Assembly (NCBI GenBank): GCA_019914945.1
Contig: CM034110.1
Location: 6,465,808 to 6,529,807, forward strand
DNA: 64,000 nt
Direction: 5' to 3'
DNA from: Typha latifolia
Taxonomy: Eukaryota > Streptophyta > Magnoliopsida > Poales > Typhaceae
In this document: positions 1 through 10,694 of the stretch, in pieces
Layout of the letters: each line of letters begins with the position of its first letter
How positions within the stretch are numbered: the stretch's first letter is position 1
Translations under genes and position numbers: made by a program
The notes under the pieces: generated by a model
Told to the model about the DNA's origin: nothing
What the model saw: only the letters and a program-made list of their open reading frames with translations
Databases searched by the model: none

Positions 1-375
1 AATCAAAATGAATCATGCGAATGACTAGGAAGTATGTCTTCATAATTGTTGAACTGAGAAACAGAAGAGCTTGTTGTAACTTTCTTCATATTGCCTGTGG
101 CATTGGCAAACTCTGGATTTGGACTGATCCATAGCAAAGTATAGATAACTAGACACAAGAATTTTCTTGACAAGTAAATCTAAATACTTATTAAGAGTAC
201 TTTGTATCTCCCGCAAAAGTATTTTTATATTCCCAGCTTCGGCAATTTTTTTGAAATTGAAATATTCACCAAACAATCTAATGTTTTATTCGGATGAATC
301 CTTCTAGAATGAGGCCCATATGTTTCTAGGAGAAAAGAAATCAAATAATTGTAATTTCAAGAGAAAGTGTCCAAC
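1..375 (-). other. Intron of the PHS1-like gene, running off the window
   Basis: The long PHS1 exon ends at 376 with a donor reading AAAG|GTTGG. The frame left of it soon hits stops. A 78-codon open stretch at 40-276 does not resemble the expected PHS1 continuation, so I take this as intron. The next exon is outside the window. Confidence 0.6.
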
Positions 376-3300
376 CTTTGCAAATTTATTGAAGTCACGG
401 AGCTTCATTGTCAAACGCAGACAGCGTGAGGCCTCGCCACTTCCTTTGAAGTATCTCCCATTCAAATTTTCTCGAGACACAGGAGAAGTTAGGTCAAAAC
501 TTTCCCTAGATCCTGCACGCGACACCTTACGTCTAAATTTATGAATTTCATAATCGCTTGATTCTGTATATGTTTCATTTCCACCATGTTCCTTACATGT
601 AGGAAACAGAGAACTAGGACTACAACCAGAAAAATATGACGGTGAGTCCGAAGCACCAGAGTCTTCCCTTTCAGATTCACCTAAGCTTTTGTTAATAATT
701 GATAGAAAATTTCGTAGGAGCCCATCTAACTTCTGGTAGAGTGTGAGAAGAAATATATGAAATCCCTGAAGGTCCCTGAGAGCCCCTCGAAATCCTCCTC
801 TAAATGCATTAACCACTGCTGTCATATCAATATCAGGAAGAGAATAACTGAAATCAGTTGGAGCATCAACTTCCTCGGGTCCTGGAAAACCAAGTTTTCC
901 TATAGATACTTCATATAAAAGGTCTGAAGAGTACTCCCAGTTATTAAGCATCAGCTCAACCAACTTTGGATAGTTCTCTTGATCTTTTGCTCGTTTTCCT
1001 GCGGGAGGCCTACGTGGAACCCCAGAGTCGATAGCCATGATACAGAAATTACAAGCTATTTCATCAGTTACTTGTTTCGTTTTGGGTGTGTTACTGGACT
1101 CACCGAAAGCATCAGGGCCTGAAGATGAAAGCTCACCATTGTCTGCACTGAGTATATCACTTACAGAGATTGCTCTTCTTTCTTTTTGGTGGTTCCTGAT
1201 CATCTCTAGTTTGTATAGTCTGACACCAGAACCATTAGCTTCATCCAATGTATCCATATTTGCAGAGGTCACCTTGTCTGTTAATAGCAGGTTTGCATAA
1301 TTGCCACGCCAGCCAAGCTGGCGACAACGGAGTCTATCCTCATTCCTAAGTATAAGATCCAATATCAAGACCTTTCCAAGGGATTCAGCTGTTTTTTCAG
1401 CAGCTTTTTGTGAAGTAAATGGAATTGAGTTATCTAGCAGTGGTGAGCCATGTATATAACTGCCAGAGAAAAAGGCAAGGAAACAAATAATCAGAATTCA
1501 TATACAATATATAAATTAATTGACAGTGGCTTAAGATGAGATTGTGTCTATACTTCATTAATAAAAGGCAACGGCTAAATTCAAGAGCTTCCAACAACTC
1601 AGAACATGTTATTTCATTAACTTCATTACCAGCAGTAACTGCTATTTGACGTGCCTTTTCAGTAGCATCCTTTATCTGTTGCCATTCAGAGTTGGAATTA
1701 TGAACCACCCTGGCCTGAAATGATCAGTGAATTGTTGAACTCAAGGCCAAATACTTATATAGGATTCAAATGAAGAGGAAGTACATACTTGAGGTGTCGT
1801 CACTCCAAGCAATTTTGCAAATTCATAACCCAAGCGCTCTGACTGTGTTGCCATCCTCGAAGATGCGATTTTAATGACTGCCGCTGCCTCCTTTGATGAA
1901 ATAACATTGTTACCTGAAAATTTAAATAGTGCAATAAAAACTACTCCGCCAGAGTTCACAGTCACCTGTATCGTACAACAAAAAAGGCAAGAAGAGTGAC
2001 ATGCTTAAACAAAATTTACGGGGAATGATTTAAAAACTGAAAAATTAGCATCCATATTGAGCCTTATGCAAGAAAGATTGCTTCTCAAGAAATGAATGAA
2101 GTCTTATCTTTAAGCATATCATGACAGAACAGCCATGAATCTGGAAAGAAGAACAAGTGCATGGGCTAACGTAAAAATGTGTCTGTGCACACATATATAC
2201 AGATATAGGTTTACCGTTTACATACTTTACATTTATCTGTGATTTGATAGCAATTCTTTAGACTTGGATATATCTTGAGCAAACAACTAGTTCAAAATGG
2301 CAAACTAAGACACCATAACCAAGTAATGTAAGTCTACATGCCCAAAACAACCTAATGAAAAGGTTGCTGTTTTCATGTCCTATTCTGTCTTCTACCCTGC
2401 CTTCCAAGTACTTGGATACCATAAAAATGGCCGAAAAGAAATGCACATGTCCAACTACGAACCTCTAAAGCTTTGTTAGATTCATCCTCAGAAGGCTCAC
2501 AACTGCTAGTGTGTTTTGTATGGTACAGGGATGAGAGAGCATTCCAAGAGAAATCATTTGATTCAATGTCTAACGTAGAAGCTTTTCCAAGCCTTTCCCA
2601 CAAGCTTATTTCTGGCACTTGGTCACAGCATTGTATATTAACTATATTATCGTCAGGTTTTCCTGGACCTGATCCTCCTGCACTGAATAAGAAAAAGTAT
2701 AACAATTAATAGTTTGTCATGAGTATGCTTACAGTAATACTAAGTTGAATCTCAACAGGTGGAATCATTATATTGTTAGTTTTCTATCATCTATACCAAT
2801 TAAGATATGTGGAGTTTTTCATTTAAACTAGACATCTTTGCCTTTAACCTGAATAGGATTTAGCAGGTATATACTGTTAAAGATTAAGTTAATTTTCTGT
2901 CAGTTGTTTTATCAAAGCTTGAGAAATCCTCACTCTTTAGTTCCTCGTATGCCTGACTGTAGCATTTGATTCTTCAGTATTTGGAGAAGGCCATGAAGGC
3001 TTTTATGCATTAGTTGTAGACAATCGGGTCAGATTGAGTTTATATTGGGTCATATGTGGGTCTAGTTAGAAAAGCCTCAGTCAAAACCCACCAGTATAGT
3101 ATAGTAAAGGGTTCATAATATTTCTTGACTAGCAAGAATGTGGCTTTGTTTCTTTCCTTTTCAAACTCTCTTGCCAGATCAACTTTCTTCTTGAAATATC
3201 CTACTTACATTACTTTCTGCTGTAGTCCCTCTAATTGTGTCATGAGCAGATAAAACGCATCATTGAATCTCAGTTCAGATATGGTCAATTTACATTTACA

Positions 3301-4461
3301 GTCAACATATACTAGTAAAGTCTTTTTGTCAAACTTTGCTGCATGGTTAGAAAATTTTATGGAAATGACACATGCCAACACCTATAATCTAGATTCCTTC
3401 AAATGGTTTCATTTTGTGATATGTTTTCAAATTAAATCATTCTTTGCAGGTATATGCAAAAAAAGACCACTCTCTGGAGTTATTATTTACTCTAGTGGGA
3501 TCAAGCTTTCTCAGAAAGTTTCACAAGCCCAGGATAGATGATCACACTTTCACTCATTCGATTTCTATTTGAGCTCAATTTTGAGCCTATTCAAGTCAAG
3601 ACAAACACAAGCCTTAGCGAGCAGCTCAATAACAACAATTGAGATGCATTCAGATAGGAGGATCTGTTTGGGAAGTAATAAGTCCACCTTGACTCCCTCT
3701 GATAAATCTTCATCTGCAGAGAATTCTCAGCATACTAACACTCACTTTCAAGCTTCATTTTCAAATACTTACAAATATATACTTGCAAGAACTAGATCAA
3801 TTTTGCCGAGCTTGATCCACTTGACCCTCAACTCAAGCTTCGCTTTGAGATTAATTTCGAACCTGAGAGGGTCGATCACGCTCAGCTCATTTTAATTTGA
3901 GCATCGATCTTAATATTAGTCTTTGTCAAATGAATAAAAATGCACTTAAGGTAATTTAACAAGAAGCTAACGAATAAATTTTATCTCACCTTTCCTAGAA
4001 TTAAAACAAATTACTAGTCGATAAAGAAAAAAAATTCCATGAGAGCTTAATTTCTATATCAAAAGCACATGCACCTGAGATGAGGCGAATGGGAGGTCCC
4101 AAGCTCGAATGCCCTGTTGTCAAGATTGTTTGATCGATGCGGAAACCCATTCCACTCCTCGAATCCACGCCCTCTTCCCATCCCAAATGCTTCTCCCAAC
4201 TGCAAACAACTTTCATACTAAATTTTCCAAAGAGAAGAAGAAACCCAATTGCAAAATATATGTGATCAAGTAAAGAGAACCCAGAAACTTACACCAGAAA
4301 ACAATGTCAATGTGGGTTCTTTCTCTTTGACTCAAGGAGGAAATGAGCAAATGGGTAATCACAGAAGTTGAATAAAGAGAGGAATTTTTTGGAAAAGCGC
4401 GCACCGTTGGTGTTAGGATGGACGAAGACGTCGTCTTCTGCTCTGGCTCCTCGTGTGCCAT
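376..4461 (-). CDS. PHS1: PHS1-type dual-specificity phosphatase / tubulin kinase, N-terminal part (partial, runs off left edge)
   Basis: Six coding exons on the minus strand, all in frame: 4461-4405, 4199-4075, 2682-2463, 1965-1789, 1714-1554 and 1459-376, giving 608 codons. Exon 3 carries PEISLWERLGKASTLDIES and the junction of exons 5 and 6 restores NYIHGSPLL, both typical of plant PHS1. The region is the atypical kinase domain related to Physarum actin-fragmin kinase: AAVIKIASSRMATQSERLG, then RNEDRL (catalytic-loop Asp), GNYANLL, and AIDSGVPRRPPAGKR (metal-binding Asp). In Arabidopsis PHS1 this domain phosphorylates alpha-tubulin under osmotic stress, and a C-terminal phosphatase domain restrains it and acts on MPK18. 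Arabidopsis PHS1 is about 930 residues, so the phosphatase domain should lie beyond position 1. The first two exons are poorly conserved; exon 2 is read as LGEAFGMGRGRGFEEW because only this frame joins exon 3 (AG|T = Ser). The ATG at 4461 is the only suitable start upstream of it. Confidence 0.9.
3548..3905. repeat. Decayed AGCT-rich repeat inside a PHS1 intron
   Basis: This stretch of the second PHS1 intron is rich in GAGCTC, CAAGCTT and TTTCGAACCTGAG words. These resemble the body of the hAT MITE at 26287-26958 (CAAGCTTG, TTTCGAGCC, GAGCCGAGC). No intact terminal repeats or target duplication are visible, so it may be an old truncated relative. The rest of the intron (2683-4074) is plain AT-rich sequence. 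Confidence 0.35.
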
Positions 4462-5532
4462 TCGAGAGATGAGCTAGCTATTCTTCGACTTCGAGGGAAA
4501 GGTCTCCGCTTTCTTCTCCTCGGTGGAGAGAAATGGAGGGAGGAAAGAAGAGAGGTCAGCTAAACATTCGGAACAAAAACGAAGCTGCCGCAATAAAATT
4601 ATTCTCATTCAGACCCTCATTTTTTCATTATTTTCAAATGTCGTCCAACTTTTATTGAAATAACCGTAGCTCTTAATTAATTCAGAGGATAATTACACTA
4701 ACACCCTCATAAACAATTGCCTGTTGGCTATCTATAAATGCATATAATAATTAATTTACCATAAAATTTTCTCTCTTTCTTTTTTCTATAGAATAAAAGT
4801 AAATATTTTGGAGATTATTTATAAGTAAAAGATGTTAATGGATCACTAAAAATGGAGTCAGAACATAACTTGATCAAAGACATCAAATTACATAAATAAT
4901 TCCACTCTAATTAATTCTCCAGTAGTAATTTGAAGTAAAAAAAAAGAAGGATCTAATTGCTGGATTTTGAGAATTGAGGGAGAAAAAATAAAAATAAAAT
5001 AAATGGAGTCTTTCTGTTAGGATCATTTAACTTAAAATTGGCCTTCGATTTGATTTAAATATGTTTAATTTAGAAATAAAAAATCCTATTATTTTTAATT
5101 TGCCCTTCCCATTCTTCTTTCTTCTTCTTCTTCTTCTTCTTCTTCCAGTGAGTATTGAGAGAAGATGGTTATCATATAAACCCATTATCATGTCACGACC
5201 TTACCCAAACTATAAACATATGCCGTTCTCGTTAATCTAAGCACATAATTTAGTCAACTACGTAAAAAATAAGTACAAAAAAGAAGAAGTCAATTCCCAT
5301 GATGAGCCAAAGATTTATTATTCTCTCGATGCATGACATGCCAACCAATCCTCATAAAAGAAAAAAAAAATTACAGCTGGTGTCCAAGTGAAGGTTCTTG
5401 CAATGGCTTCACAAAGTGCCAGGCAACTACTAATAATTCAATAATTATAATAATAATTATAATTATTTGACTATTAAGAACATAGATTTTGAAGTTAGAA
5501 TTTCTCTTCCGATCACCGTACCAACGGTAGAC
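4462..5532. other. Intergenic: PHS1 promoter and leader, then 3' side of the first ATL gene
   Basis: About 100 bases left of 4570 are the likely PHS1 leader. The remainder is AT-rich with a CTT-type microsatellite at about 5117-5146. I see no gene in it. Confidence 0.6.
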
Positions 5533-6015
5533 TCAGACGAGCAGCTCAACGACTTCTGCTTTAACCGTCAGCCGACATAGCGGGCACGTAGATCTAGAGA
5601 CGAACCAAACATCGATGCAACCTACGTGGAACCGGTGGCCACATCTCGGTAGGAGGCGGCCCTTCTCACCATTCTTGAATTCCGCAAGGCACACCGCGCA
5701 CTCCAACCTCTCATCGGAGACTGAGAAGGCGAAGATCGGTATGGACTCGAGGACATTGGGTTCAAGCCCGACATGGTCATGAAATGTAACTGAGCTAGAT
5801 ATGTGTGTAGGGCTATTATTGGCGGCGGCCGCCGCCGCCACCGCCACCGCCGTCTGCGAGTTTCGCAGATTAAAGCAGCAGATGTCACCAAACATGCCAA
5901 CCAAATGACCACATCCATAGAGAACTGCAGCAGGGATGAACAAGATTGCAGCAACTACAATGAGCAATGCAGCTATGGTTATGACTGTAACTGTGATGGT
6001 CATCAAGACCTCCAT
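5533..6015 (-). CDS. ATL-type RING-H2 finger E3 ubiquitin ligase (copy 1)
   Basis: Single-exon gene of 160 codons. The open frame extends to a TTG at 6027, but the first ATG is at 6015. Residues about 5-40 form a long hydrophobic membrane segment. A short Ala-rich run (57-65) follows, then [13 protein letters not shown], matching the GLD motif position of ATL proteins. The RING-H2 finger has all eight ligands: C106, C109, C125, H127, H130, C133, C144, C147, ending CPLCR. ATL proteins are membrane-anchored E3 ligases that pass ubiquitin from E2 to targets, often in defence or stress signalling; the target here cannot be inferred. It lies about 1 kb from a second ATL gene on the same strand with the same layout, so the two are probably tandem duplicates. 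Lack of introns is usual for the family. Confidence 0.88.
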   Translation of the reverse strand: MEVLMTITVTVITIAALLIVVAAILFIPAAVLYGCGHLVGMFGDICCFNLRNSQTAVAVAAAAAANNSPTHISSSVTFHDHVGLEPNVLESIPIFAFSVSDERLECAVCLAEFKNGEKGRLLPRCGHRFHVGCIDVWFVSRSTCPLCRLTVKAEVVELLV

Positions 6016-6988
6016 GTTGTTGAGCAAATAGAGGGATGCACCATTCCATGGGAGGGCAAGAATGTTATGATAAGTCCAATTTTGAAATCCCTATCAGCAT
6101 TGGTGGTATGCCACTTAGATTAAAGATTGGATTTGAAGGGCCCACTTGGCCAATTTGGAATTTAACAATTGGGCTGAAAGGAATATAGTAAAGTTTGCCA
6201 CAACAATCATTTGCACAATGGTGAAGAAATAATAAATTCACATAATAAAGATATGAAGCATTTAAAAGGAGAAGGATGGGAACGAGAGTGAGTATGTGGA
6301 TTGATAGTATGAGATGACTCTGTCTTAATTACATGAACAATGTATAGAAATTCACAACTGAAAACTTGCAGTATGGAGATTTGCGGCCACAAACTTACTG
6401 CAAATTAAGTGAAGGAATCCTGTTTCCATGATTAACAACCAAGGTTGAAATGGCCACATCTTGATATGATGGTAGGAGGAAGAACGCTGTCTTTATTGTT
6501 GGATTTTGCACTCCAAAGATGCCATGGAAAGATTAGGTTTGGTGCCATGCATCCTATCGAAATGAGGGTATGTCTGTATACATTTCGCCAACTCACATTT
6601 TTGTTTAAGTTCATCATGTTGTATTGATCAGAAGAGGCAGTGAGCTGGAAATGTTATAATGCAAGTTGATCTTATGTGCTTCGGAGGATCTGCTGCCAGT
6701 TCATATGTAGTTTTCGCATAATATTTCACGTGGATCATTCTGATGCAGATTGGAGTGCTAGTTTGATCAGGAGAAATCTAATTTCAAGCTAACTAGAAGT
6801 CATACAAATCAATTTCATAAGAGTAAAACAATCCATCACCTGAATTTTCTTCTAGCTAGAGCAAAACTCTGAAGAACATATCATTTTCTCAAAAAGTTAT
6901 GATGTAAGAACCTCTGCTATCAAAGAAATGTAAGAATATACACATTTGATTACTGTCGAACGGCGCCTGAGACACAAGAATGAAACGC
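6016..6988. other. Spacer between the two ATL genes
   Basis: Promoter and leader of the first ATL gene plus the 3' side of the second. Open frames here are short and resemble no family I know. No repeats of note. Confidence 0.6.
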
Positions 6989-7417
6989 TTATGCAGATGG
7001 ATTAGGTGATTCAGCTTCTACAACGGAGCGGCAGAGAGGACAGGTAATTCTTGATCGAAACCACACATCGATGCACTCTGCGTGGAACTTATGGCCACAC
7101 CTAGGGAGGAGAAGACCCTTATCATTGTCCTTCAACTCAGTGAGGCAAACAGCACATTCAATCTTCTCTTCGCCTGAAGAGGACATAAAGAACACTGGAA
7201 GAGATGCGAGGATCTTCTGATCAAGTCCTACATCGCGTTGCGAAGTTGCTGAAGGAGCGATAGGCATGGCGGTAGCATTTGTGTCATTGGATGAATTTTG
7301 TGCAGCAATATTGTCTATTAAGATGATAAGATGATAAAAACCAAGGAGGATGAGAATTGCAGCAATAACAACGATGATGGCGCTTAGGCAGTACACTAAG
7401 AAGGATGGGAATGCCAT
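6989..7417 (-). CDS. ATL-type RING-H2 finger E3 ubiquitin ligase (copy 2)
   Basis: Single-exon gene of 142 codons, with ATG at 7417. One N-terminal membrane segment spans about residues 6-34. The GLD motif is exact (GLDQKILASLPVF, from residue 64). The RING-H2 finger has C88, C91, C107, H109, H112, C115, C126 and C129, with CIDVWF between ligands and CPLCR at the end. It shares LPRCGH.FH..CIDVWF.SR.TCPLCR with the neighbour at 5533-6015, while the linkers have diverged, so the duplication is not recent. A TATA box lies about 130 bases upstream of the ATG. Expected role: membrane-anchored ubiquitin ligase; substrate unknown. Confidence 0.9.
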   Translation of the reverse strand: MAFPSFLVYCLSAIIVVIAAILILLGFYHLIILIDNIAAQNSSNDTNATAMPIAPSATSQRDVGLDQKILASLPVFFMSSSGEEKIECAVCLTELKDNDKGLLLPRCGHKFHAECIDVWFRSRITCPLCRSVVEAESPNPSA

Positions 7418-7543
7418 GGTTCTTAAGCTTAAGTTTTTGCTGCAGGTAATAACAGAAACCTAAAATCTAATTGGTGTTTCTTGAGATTGGATTATGAATT
7501 TTATATTGAGATCTTCTAGTACAATTTTATTCCAGGATTCTTA

Positions 7544-7551
7544 TTTATATA
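7544..7551 (-). promoter_or_regulatory. TATA box of the second ATL gene
   Basis: The minus strand reads TATATAAA here, about 127 bases upstream of the ATL start codon. This would place transcription start near 7515 and give a leader of about 100 bases. Confidence 0.6.
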
Positions 7552-7559
7552 TGGTGGTG

Positions 7560-10500
7560 GATACACCGACAGCATAAAGAATAAAATCAGCAATCTGAAT
7601 AAGCTGGTCTCAATCAATACAAGGAACAAAATAGGTATGACTTTGGATTAGCATTACAACTAAAGATAGATTTAGATTATGGTTGAAGAAAAGAAGTAAA
7701 GAATTGGCAATCAGTTTGTTGACAAGCATTATTTTGGAGGCAAGCAACTATTTAAACATGTTGGCAGAGTCGTTAAGTAGTTGTACACAACTCTTCTCAA
7801 GGTTGAGCACAATTTTAATATAGATTAGGCACTAAAGATTAGCATCTCTTGAATCAAATGTTACAGAAACTTGATATTGATGACTTTGTACTACTCTGAT
7901 CCAATTTTTGATGGTTTCTAACTTTCTATCCAAATCTAATTGATGTGCAAGTGCAATTTGCATCAAACATTTCTGATTTACTTCATTCTCTTTTTTTCCT
8001 TTTCCTTTTTCTCTCGACATTCTTGTAGGTCTTGATTGACTTCTTGCATCTGACCCATCATTACATGGGCTGGATAAGCTGAAGTCAACCCTTTCTAGTT
8101 TTTGAGCAGATATAGAAGAGATTATAAGGATCACATTTTTATTTCCACCCTTTATTTCCTCCTATGCAATTTGTTCTTTGGTGTTTTTTTGTTGTTTAAA
8201 TGTTTCGATCGGTTAACAAGGGCGGCAAAATAAGGCTATATAATAAGGTTGACTTCGCTATCATTAACTCATCCAGGAATAGAAGAAGCTTCATGATGAT
8301 GTTACAATTAGTCTGTTTCGAGCAGTTGACCTTGCTATGAAGCTGAAATTTATATGGACAAACACAGATCTAGATACAATCAGAGAGCAAAAGCTGACAA
8401 AAGAGAGTTCTGAAATATTAGAGACCTTTTACCCAAATTTTCTTATAAAATTCATGAATATTTCAGAGAGAAACTTGTAAAACTATACCGCAACTTGTTA
8501 GCTTAACCGTATTCGCGAAACACCAGGCCAGCAAATGGCCAAGATGCAAACATTATATCGACTTTCTTGCGCCATTTCACCAAGTAACCGTTTATTTTTT
8601 CCGAAAGATTTCTCTATTGGTTTTCCCTAGCTATTAAGGTGAACTGTCAACATTGATCTCTTCTCTTCCAACAATTTTCCACTGATGCTGCTGACCATCT
8701 ATACTTGCACTTTTGTCAATAATTGAATGCAACTCCACTACTTTGTGATATCCCACTATTCTGACAGTTAGACCACTCTGACAACTATGCCAATTAAAAG
8801 AATGAACTAGACTTGTTAAAAGATCTTCAGACAACGCCAATCAGAATTGCTTACTCTGAATAAGAATATAAAATCTCTTCCCTCCTCTCAACTCTCAATT
8901 TGAAGCCGATTAATTATGCAATGTGAAGCAATACCCATAATGAGAGACTTCTCTTGAATGTGCTCTCATTGTCTTGAATTACTCTTCGTTTTGTCTCAGT
9001 CTATCAAATCTCCCAGATTAATGTCTTAGGTCAGTTAATTGAGCAAAAAACAAAGCTTCCTAAAAAGAATCGACAACAAGAAAGAAGAAACATACATCCT
9101 TTTGATGAAATTACTAGCAGATATATACACATGAGAAACATTTTGAGATCATACACTTTGCCAACTTTTTGCAAGTACATATTTGATAATTTGGACAAGA
9201 AAATTGCTCAAGATATTACATGGATTTAGCGGCTAGCTCTTAAAGAATCGAAAGAAACAATCTCACCTATTAGGCAAAGAACTTTGGCTGATCAAATATG
9301 AGGTAGAAACATACAGCAACAAAAGGAATGAAGTAAATAAGAGAGAAAAGAGAATGGAAGGAGAGATGAGACCAAGGCCAAAAAAAACAAAACAAAACTG
9401 AACACTTGTTCTCAAATCAGAATCTGCAATTATATAGAAAATTCTAGGATTAACATAGTTTAATTTTGATCCCAAATATCCCTCGCATATTCTCAAGAAC
9501 AAATAAGATAGCTAGAGAAGATGCTGAGAAAAGATCCCCTTGAACATTTTACTTGGTATTAAGAACTAAATGCTACTGCTATGCCAGCAAAGTAGCCATT
9601 GAGGATTGGATGGCAGTTCTTAATGTTCAATGAAATGGCCATTCAAATGCTTCTATAGTCATCTTGACTATTAAAAAACAAAGATAAGGATTTTCTCATA
9701 AATTGCATTCAATATTTTCAAGTTTAGTTTACTGTTTCCATATATGGTGCTAATTATTTAATAAATATTATGTGTATCACCCTCTCTTTTTCGCGACAAA
9801 ACAGTAAATGAAAAAAAGGTTAAATAACAATTGCCACTATAAACTTTTCAAATATCATAATTGTCGTTACATTCTATAAAATATCATAACTATTACTTAA
9901 ACTTTCTAACTCTTTCAAAGTTACTATTCTGATTAGTTTTTGACGAAATATTCACAGAACATTCCTAACATATGATTGTTAAATTTAACAAATCAAATAA
10001 ATAACTTAAATACCTTTCATTCTTGAAGTTTGAAGCATAAGATTTTTCTTTTCTTGTACTTTGATATTAGGTGACATTATGTAGATTTAGGCTAATAACA
10101 TAGTGATCAGATGGTCAAAAAGACTTATGCTGTATGAGTGTTCTTGAATTTAAATACCAGCCATATTGGTTTAACTAGGGCACCATCATTAAGTTCACAT
10201 TTCTATCTCTCATAAAAAATTATTATGTTGATTTAGAACCATTTAAAACAATTTATACAAAGGTAAACTAAATAATTCTTTGCTAAATTAAGCTCAAGTT
10301 TTATAGATTAGTTAAATTTAACTTATGGAATGATTTTTTGTAAGAGTCTAAATTATATAAAACCTAATAAAAAAAAGGCAAATTTGCAAATAACATCTTA
10401 TATTATAAGCTATTTATAACTGCCATTAACCGTCTGTAAGCAGTAAACACCTCCTTTTTCCCTATAATTTAGAACACCCAATCATGTGCTGCCACCCAGT

Positions 10501-10600
10501 TGTAGGAATTTCATGCAATCGAGGCTGCAGACAATCTACTTCCACACTCTTATCTCTTCATCTCTTCATCTCTTCTCTTGTTTACTTTATTAAATAATCG
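7560..10600. other. Intergenic region, no supported gene
   Basis: Two minus-strand open frames (7832-8134, 100 codons; 8634-8840, 68 codons) are the longest here. The first is charged (SREKGKGKKENEVNQK, then LAHQLDLDRKLETIKNW), but I cannot assign it to a family and it lacks convincing splice context. The right part (about 9820-10330) is AT-rich, with phrases that recur near 54.6-54.9 kb (ATATCATAATTGT; AATTTATACAAAGG, inverted there). That suggests old dispersed repeats. Confidence 0.5.
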
Positions 10601-10611
10601 GAAAAAAAGGG

Positions 10612-10612
<1 letters not shown>

Positions 10613-10672
<60 letters not shown>
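10613..10672 (+). repeat. (GA)30 microsatellite in the TPR gene leader
   Basis: An uninterrupted GA run of about 60 bases ends 23 bases before the ATG at 10695, so it is probably transcribed as part of the 5' leader. Long GA/CT tracts near plant starts are known binding sites for BPC/GAGA-binding factors; a role here is inference. Confidence 0.9.
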
Positions 10673-10674
<2 letters not shown>

Positions 10675-10694
10675 GGTGCTCCTTCCAAATTCCA

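Noticed and set aside
5533..6027. Start of the first ATL gene at 6027
   Set aside because: The codon at 6027 is TTG; the first ATG in frame is at 6015.
5622..6123. Open frames of about 106-110 codons overlapping the first ATL gene on both strands
   Set aside because: Shadows of the GC-rich coding sequence; the RING-H2 frame has full motif conservation.
7832..8840. A small gene between the ATL pair and the TPR gene
   Set aside because: Two unrelated short frames without domain, splice or promoter support.
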